Position numbers and translations under genes: made by a program. Under the pieces are notes generated by a model. The model did not search any database, was not told the origin of the DNA, and was given only the letters and a program-made list of their open reading frames with translations. Source: Corylus avellana (Eukaryota; Streptophyta; Magnoliopsida; Fagales; Betulaceae). Taken from it: a stretch of 64,000 nucleotides of DNA. Positions 47,041-56,200 of the stretch are shown piece by piece. The stretch lies in contig NC_081544.1 of assembly GCF_901000735.1 (NCBI RefSeq), positions 12,016,850-12,080,849 of the forward strand. The letters are read 5' to 3'. Positions within the stretch are counted from its first letter, which is position 1, and each line of letters starts with the position of its first letter.

Positions 47041-49404
47041 GCAAAACAAAAAAACAATAGCAAGAAGAAAAACTTAATTAGATAAATGTGGGAAAAGAAA
47101 AAGACAAAAACAAAGGGAAAGATATGGATGATTTCGCATAGGGTTCCAATCTGAATAGATGGAACCAGTTTGATAAAGGTGATTGTTGCCATCTCAAAAT
47201 CTAAAGTATTCACGATTCATACCCACAAGAATGTCACTAATCCACAATATATATATATATATATATATATATACCAAAATCTAAAGTATTCATGATTCAT
47301 ACCCACAAGAATGTCACTAATCCACAAGCATTTTCTGGTTTGATGGTCCACATTGGTACCTACTCTATGGCACTGTTCTCTGCTTCAAAATTACATATAA
47401 AATCTAAAGTATTCACGAAGTGCCATATAGAAGGTATCAATGTGGACCATCAAACCAGAAAATGCTTGTGGATTAGTGACATTCTTGTGGGTATGAATCG
47501 TGAATACTTATATAATTTTGAAGCAGAGAACAGTGCTGCCATATAGTAGGTATCAATGTGGACCATCAAACCATAAAATGCTTGTGGATTAGTGACATTC
47601 TTGTGGGTATGAATCGTGAATACTTTAGATTTTATATATAATTTTGAAGCAGAGAACAGTGCCATATAGTAGGTACCAATGTGGACCATCAAACCAGAAA
47701 ATGCTTGTGGATTAGTGACATTCTTGTGGGTATGAATCATGAATACTTTAGATTTTGGTATATATATATATATATAAGTAATGTTTATATCAAAAGCGCA
47801 GAGGGGCGCACCCAAGTATATAGGAAGTATACAAGAGAAAACGCCTAACTAGAAGAAGAGAAAAGAACAAGAAAATCAAGATAGCTAATCACTAAAGGAG
47901 CAAGCCAAGCTGTTGTCCAAGTGAAGAGCGTATAGAAGAAGAAGGCCGTGAGTTCCTCCAAAGATCTCTCCGAGTCCTCAAAGCATCTCGCATTTATTTC
48001 TAACCATAAACACCACACTAGGCATAAGGGAACCATCTTCCACACAACAGCGCTCCGGGATCGCCCACCCGCCCACCAACAAGCAACCAAGTCTGCCACC
48101 TTACTAGGCATAACCCATGACAATCCAAACCGGCTAAAGATAGCATTCCATAAAGAGCAAGCGATCTCACATAGGCCTGGAAAAACTTCCTTAAGACATG
48201 CTTCTCCACACCAAACATCACCCCATGAGGCCCAAAAATGTCAGCCAAATGCCAACCACCCCACTCAGAACCATACTTGGCTTCCACGACAATTCTCCAC
48301 CAAGCCTCTCTCTCGTGTGCATAACGCCATAGCCACTTTCCTAACAAAGCCTGGTTGAACAGACTCAACTTCCTGATCCCTAGTCCTCCTTCAGAAATAG
48401 GAGCGCAAACTTTGTCCCAGTTAACCAAATGATATTTGAACTCATCATTTAAACCTCCCCATAGAAAGTCTCGTTGGAGTTTCTCTATACGCCTGGCCAC
48501 CGAAGCAGGAATAGGGAAAAGGGACAAAAAATAAGTAGGAAGATTAGAGATGGTGCTCTTTATAAGAGTAACCCTACCTCCCTTAGAAAGATACAATCTT
48601 TTCCAACTTACCAACCTACGATCAATCTTTTCCAAAATATCATCCCAAATGGGTTTAGCCTTAAAGCAAGCGCCCAAGGGGAGCCCCAGATATTTTTTTT
48701 TTATAAGTAATAAACTGTTTTAATAAAAAGCGTAAAGGCGCCCCAAAGTACACTGGGAGTATACTATAGGATCACCTAACTAGAAGGAGAAAAACAAAAG
48801 AGAAAATCATCATAACTAATCGCAACTGGAAAGACATGCGCCATAGTCCAAAGATACAAAGTATGTAAGCAAGAGGCTAGAATGTCTTCCCAAGTCCCCT
48901 CCAAATCCTCAAAGCACCTATTATACATTTCCCTCCATATACACCAAAAGAAGCACGTAGGCACCAATTTCCAAACTGCGGCACTCCCACTCCTCCCTGA
49001 AGACCACCAACAAGCAAGCAAATCCGAGCCCCAGATATTTCAAAGGTAAAGAATCCGTCTCACAACCCAAAACACCAGCCAATTCTCCCATATTATCCAC
49101 ATCACCTACCGGGACCAAAGCTAATTTAGCCATGTTCACCTTTAAACCTGAAACAGCTTCAAAACAGACAAGTAAGGCTTTAATGGAACGAATTTGATCA
49201 ATATTCACCCCATAGAAAACCAATGTATCATCTGCAAATAAAATGTGAGATATGTGAACCCTCTCAGATAAACTGGCTCCCACTGAAAAACCCGAGATAA
49301 GACCCCTTCTGATGGCAGCAGTAATCATCCTACAAAAGGCATACTCCAACATCTTCTATTGTTAGGGAGTTGGAGATTGCTCTTTTACAAGAGGAAATCA
49401 GTTG

Positions 49405-49450
<46 letters not shown>

Positions 49451-50340
49451 GCTTAAACCCATCCTAGAATAGCCTAAAATTGTGACATGTGCGTGAACCC
49501 ATTTTCTTAAACGCTAAACCGTGCCTTTGATTACTGAACCGGTGATTTTTAAAACTGAACCATGAGTGAGTTTTTTCGCTTAGTTAAACTGTGCATTTTT
49601 GCTGAACATCATTAATGATTAGGTTTTTCCCACGACTCTAAATCTCACCCTCTAAAAATTCCCACCATCTCTGTGGCTGTGAGTTTAGGTTCTTTTAACG
49701 TGCGTTTAATCCCTGTCCAAAGCAAACACGCTCTCACTTTCAATAGGTTTTCTTCCTCCGCCAAACGTTACAAAATGCTTCCTCCACCAAAGCAAAACTG
49801 CCACTCAGACTTTCAGAGAGTTTTCATAGAAATCATTTTGACAATTTCTCTCTTTATGATTTTGTTCGATTCTTTTCGTTTTGATTGTAACTTAAACTTT
49901 CTGAAAAGATTTCTCTCTTTATGATTTTGTTCTATTCTTTTCGTTTTGCTAAGAAATGTTTAAACTTTCCGATTATTGCAACTTCTTAGAGGTGTTTATT
50001 TGTCTCTCTCTTATCTAATTCTCTCTTTGTGATTTTGTTCGACTCTATGCGGAAATCTTTATCAGCCCTCACTCTGACAAGGAATATATGGAGTTTATTC
50101 GGTCTGTGGTTTCTGTTTAATCAAGAAGGTTATGTTATACGCAGTTGCTGCAATCAGCAAGACCCATTCCAACGTCCCCTTCATCAACAAAGGTTTCAAC
50201 TTTCACTCTTCCTTTATATTATAATCTTAACTATACTTACCCATGTTCTACTTAATACATGTTTCGTATTTGTTGCCAATTGAATGTGTCAAAACTTTTT
50301 TATTCTTTAATTTGGTTAATCTGGTCTATAATTCTTTGGT

Positions 50341-50371
<31 letters not shown>

Positions 50372-53244
50372 GGTTTGAGGAATTGTACTCTAGTATTTGT
50401 TTAATTTCTGCGGTTGTGGTTTTATGTGTGAATCTTATACAGATGGAGAATGTTGTACTGTATATGGACTTCGTTATTGGTGGGCTGTGATGGGTTGGTA
50501 TAATGGTTGTGGTTGCTGATAATTCATCAAAAAATATAAAGAAATCATTTTTTGATAAGTAATAGTGTTTGATTTATGTGGTTCCATTTAAGAATATCCC
50601 ATACATTTTAAGGGAGAGAATAAAAATGTATGTTAAGGTTTTATAATCTCTTATTCCCAGCCAACTCTTTCTCTCTCTTTCTTTTTCTTCTCTCGCTTTC
50701 TGTTCTGGGAGCCGACGCCACTCTATCGAAGGCATACTCCAACATCTGCAACTCCACAGCTCCAATCAGAACCCTCAAAGACCTCTCTCAGATCAAGTAA
50801 AGTGTTCTTTTCTTTTGTTTTCCTGAAAAAAGAAGCTCAATTTTCTGGGAAACAAATTCTGATCGTGTGTGTGCCTTTGCTAGGAAATTTTCACTTTGGG
50901 TCAGTTTCTCTCTCTTTCTGGGATTTTGGGGGATTAGTTTGATAAGGATGTTTTTGTTTGTAAATACTCAGTACCCAGCAACGAAAATTCATGTTCTTTT
51001 CTGTGTTTTTTTCTAGGTTTTTAGTGTTCATAGGAATTCAATTTCACGGAAAAAATGCTAATTCTGGAAAAGTAAGGTTTCAATATGCGAAAAGTACAGA
51101 ATGTAACTCATTAGAGATGCAAATCTTTATGCACTTTCTTTTTACCCTGTGTTGTTATCTACAGCAAAAAGAAAGTTGTGGTTGTTTGAGTTTCAATTTA
51201 TATTGTGTTTTATGGTTGTTTTTATGCCTTAGTCAGTATCTAAACCTTATGTTGCACTGATTGAAAGCGTTGGAGGGAAGGGAGAATGGGTTGATGTTGG
51301 TGTTGGTTTTTATGTTGGCTGCCTTCATTTAGAAGTTAGGACTTTTTTTTGCTTTTTTAAAAAAAAATTATGCAGCCAACAGTTTCTGATTTTTATTTTT
51401 TTTCTGATGGAGAGTGTCTATTATGTTCACGGACCTGAGGTATTTTGACAATGGAAATTAACCTGATCAGTTGAAAGGCCAACAAAGACACTTCTTCACC
51501 TTAGCTGTTTCTATAAATTAGGCATTCATTAGATTCATGTTATATATAAACTACCATTCTATTTATTGATTTTTTCTTCCTTCAACACCAGCTTCTATGT
51601 TTATTTATGTGTGATGTACAATTACATTGACAAAGTAGTGTTTGGTGCTGTTTGATGTCCAATATTTTGTTTATATTTAAATTGCTAAAGTTGTAACTTG
51701 AAAGTCTAAATGTTGTTTTAAAAAATCTATTTGGTTGCTATTTTCATCTTGCACCTTTCTTTCCTATACTTTTTTTTCCAATATTATTATTCTTTTTTTT
51801 TTTCTTAAATTTCTCAAGATGTTTCCTCGAAAAATTCTTTGAATTTAAATCATAATTAAAAAAATACCCGCACATGACGCGGGTTATATGCTAGTTAAAA
51901 GATAATGTAGCAACATAAGGGATACCAGATTATCAAATGTACCGTTTCTGCACCAAAACAAGAACCACAATATGCTTCATTATGTTCAAGCCTGCCACCA
52001 TGTTTCTGTAAGGGCTTCTCAATCTGTTTAGAGAAAGAATAAACGTAAGAATCAGCAGATGAAAGCAAATATATGCAAAGAACAGTAAGGATTCTTTTTT
52101 TCCCCAATAAACTATTGTGTTGAGTGAAATAGTCACACCAAAAAAGATTATCATCCTTCACAGCTCAAGTTATGAAATAGAATGCAGCAAACATCATATG
52201 AAAAAGATAAACCAAATTAGAACTGTCTTCCTACTTAATATGATGACAACTGCCAATCCAATGCGAATCTATCATGCTTCTCCATTTTGTAGCAAACTGA
52301 GCAGGCAGCATGTCAACCACAGACAAGCCTAACAGCATAATAGGCTTCCAAACTAATCCTTCAAAAACAAAAACAAAAAAAAAGACATTTGCTCACTTTC
52401 TACTAAACTCCCACCCATATGTTGCCCCACCAATTCCTTATTTATATAATCCACTATAGAAGTAACTGATTCAGCAAGCTGCAAAGCACCTACATGTGCA
52501 TGTTTTGCATCAGTCAAGATGAATTTTGTCAGCCTACACACTAGTGCTAACTATCTCTTAGGAGAACATCAAAAATCGAGGCCATTGGATTCCATAAGCA
52601 AGACCTTGAGCTAAGCTATGAGCCAAAACAGCAGCATTTAAGAATCCTAAAATATGAAGTTTAATACCATATCAGAAAGAGTTTGTCTAAGTAGTATTGC
52701 ACCTTCAATATTTAATTCTAGCCTTTTGAGAATTTTATGTTATTTGATTTCACTATATGGCCTTCATCTACTTTTATGAGGAAAAGTCCACCATCTTTTA
52801 ATATCCACTAATCTAATCTCTTATTCTCACCATCAATGAACTTAGTCGGTACACCTCTACATTCTTTCGTTATCCTAACAAGTTCAAGTTTGCTAATTAC
52901 TTTGTACCCAAGTTTATGAAAAAATGTCACTCTAATTTAGCCACACTACTTTCTCAGCTTCCTTTTCAACAAAATTGTATAATTCAAAAGTAGTTGCTAG
53001 TTCTACACATTTGTCAAGCTTTGATTCATGCTCTTATCTCACATACTACAATCCCATCACATCAGCATCAAATTTCTTCTTTACACATGCTAGTACCCTT
53101 TATACATCAATTTTTTATGAATAATAATTTATTAAAGAAATATACAAGAGATACAGCCACCCTAAAGGTGTCTACAATCTAGAACCCTTTATACATAAAT
53201 TGAAGTACATATTACTTTGATATAGGCACAATACCTTTTATCAG

Positions 53245-53275
<31 letters not shown>

Positions 53276-56200
53276 CCGCATTGATCCTCTTTAAAAAGAT
53301 TTCCACAGTCAAGATCATTTCCAACACAGCTATCTAAACAAAGGACAAAAGAAAAAGGCAACTTTTTGAAGCACTACATACCAGATATTTTTCCTAGGGA
53401 AGAAACCACCATACACTCAATGCATCATTATAAGAGCTAATGTCAAAATTACCATGGCTGATTAAACTCAACTTGTCCTACCTTCTCCACCTCTAAATCA
53501 AATAGAGTGGCAACCTATTTGAGTTCCCATTCCTGAACTGCGAATGGAATTCTAATAAAACAAAGCAATTGGCGCTTTCTTTTTTCTTTCTTTTTTTGAC
53601 GAGGAACCCCTTCAAGGCAGTGCTACTTTGTGTACCCACCCCTGTCGGGTAAACCTCAAACTCGTGTAAGGCACTTCCTTCACACAGAACAGGTAATACT
53701 TCGGTTTCGCCAGTAGGCTAGCCCCAAGAAATTGTTCGCACCCAAGGGAATTCAAACCTTAGACTTGATGGAAATGCCTCAATAATGACAAACACGCCAG
53801 AGTACAATACTTTTTTAGCAACTACTCCAGACAACACATCATTGCTAAAAATGCAATTGAGCACCATTCCGTATGACAAACTTCACACAAGCAGAGAAGA
53901 ACTTACGACCACACCTTCTACCTTCCTAGCCCGACCCATGAAAACCCAGAGGTAGCAAATTCTCCCCAAAATGCATTGAGGCCTCATAACAACAAAAGTA
54001 CACTGGACTCAAAGTTCCCAATATGTCAATCCAGTAACACATATCCAAAGATGAATGATCTCCTATGCATAGAGCCATAACAATTTTCGTTAGGAAGCTT
54101 CATTAGAAGTACTATGCTATCTTAATCCCAAGCCTCTTTCGTTGCCCCAAGGGCCTTGATTTTGATAATAAAAAACATCAACAGCAACAAGCAATTTCAA
54201 TCCAGACAACAACGGTTCATCTTCCATAGTTTTTTTTTATTATTATTATTATTTGAATAAATGCATTGACAAGAAGGTTGAGATTTTACCCATTGAGGTT
54301 ATAGATGAGAAAAATGTTTTAAGATAACTTAGCTATGAAAAATAAAGATCTGAGGAAAACAACATTACGAAAGAGTGTCAAAAGAGTGTTTTGATTATTA
54401 AAGTCAAAGGTCAAAAACAGGAAGGAAAAAAAAGAGGATAATTTTGGGTGAGAAAAAAAGATTGATTGCCAAAGATTTAAGCGAGAAAATGGATCTATAT
54501 GGAGCCGAATGGCAAAAGAAGATCATTAATCCAACCCATACATTTCAATAAACCTCTGTTGTTACTTTGTTATTGAATTTGTTTTATCATTGTCCAGTTT
54601 TTTATATATGTAAGTAACGTATTTCATTAAATAAACACAAGAGGGGCGCAACCCTATTATTCATGTTGTATTTGAGAGATACTATAATGAGAAAAAGAAG
54701 AACAAAATCCACAACTTGCTCCATTTGGAAGGACTCCATACTATTCTATCATCCTCTCCTTGTAATACCTCTCAAAGAAAGATACTACCACCTCCACCTC
54801 CCAATTCTGAATTGGTCTAGTAAAAATTACATTCCACTGAATAATCCCTTCTTGAAACTGCATGTTATTCGCCACCCATGCATCCTTTCTCTGAGCAATA
54901 CTGAACAAATCCAAATTAGATATCTTCAACAAACTATCCCTACACCAAACATCATGCCAAAAACTAACAAATCCCTCCATTTCTCCTCAAATCCACATCG
55001 CTTTAACAAATTTTCTTCAATTTAGATTTAATAAAACAACACATCTTACAATTTGTATGAATACATTGAATTATTGTGGGAGAGTGATAGTTGTTCTAGG
55101 GGGGATGATACCCATTGGTACTAGATTCAAAGGATTAGTGCAAAGTCCAAAGCAACCTAACAACAAACCTTTGGAAACCAAAAAGAATGATGTATTCAAG
55201 GTGGAAATGAGAGATATTTGTTCCACCACAAAGTATTCTCTACCTACCTACCTACCTACATGTGTCAATTTCAGGTACAAGTACCCTTTTGTTGAAGGTC
55301 GTTCGAGCTTTTCCTAGGAATATGGCATGGGTTACTTTAGGACCTCCCCTACAGTATCATCACTACAATAGAGTTTAACTACCAAGTTCATGATGGATTA
55401 GTGTGGTTCCTCTATGCCTAGGACACCATAACATCGAATCATAAACAAAGAAAGGCATGAGAGAAAAGCATATTGACTAGTGATTGTAAGCTCCAATTCT
55501 AGACTGGAGGAGATACCAAATGCCTCTACCCTGCCCTCCCCCACTATCTATCTTATGGATGAAAGGGTATAGGCCTTTGGTTTTTTCATATTGTCAAAGA
55601 GTTAGAACAATGGTTTTTCAAGTTGTCAAAGAGCTGAACAATGAAAATAGATGGTGAGTGCCTGATCAAATTGATCTAGACATTCTAAGATCCTTTTTCA
55701 AATCAAACATGCTCTCATTTCAAGTCGAGATAGATAAATAAACAAATCTCATTGCAATGATCGGGGCATTCGTAGTGACTAAGGGGGTCAAAGACCAAGT
55801 AAGTTATTTATCAGCCAAGCATTCTTCTTATGGCTAGATCTAATCTCCTAGTCCCCGCTGAAAGGGAAAAAAATTTCAACTTCTTCCTTTTAAAAAGGGA
55901 GGATTTTAGTACAAGAGGATTAGGAAGGACGCACCTTGGGTCTAGCAAAGGTATGCATAATATGATCACTACCAAAATTGTTTTGTTTAGAGACCAATAT
56001 GTTAATAGAAACAGGCAAAAGGTTTTTGGACCAAGACATCTCCTTCCCCCATTAGAAGGGGAGGAAAGTGAGATTATGGGATCCATCTCATGTGGGTGAT
56101 GAATTGTGTATGTACCAATCATTTCAAAAGAAAATGATGTTGATGAAAATAGGTATTAATCTGATACACGACATGTTAAAAAATGCGCTGAAGAAGATGC

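Noticed and set aside
46759..47213. Minus-strand ORFs rich in Phe and Cys, looking like membrane proteins
   Set aside because: They arise from the (CAAAAA)n tract and are low complexity.
47292..47815. ORF of 121 codons with repeated [12 protein letters not shown]
   Set aside because: The repeats reflect the DNA inverted-repeat array and occur in both orientations; coding is unlikely.
49673..50283. ORFs in the Helitron interior as captured genes
   Set aside because: They showed no recognisable family and no clear splice pattern, unlike the fragment at 50713-50794.
55830..56099. ORF of 89 codons on the plus strand
   Set aside because: No recognisable domain, intronic position and a competing ORF on the other strand.
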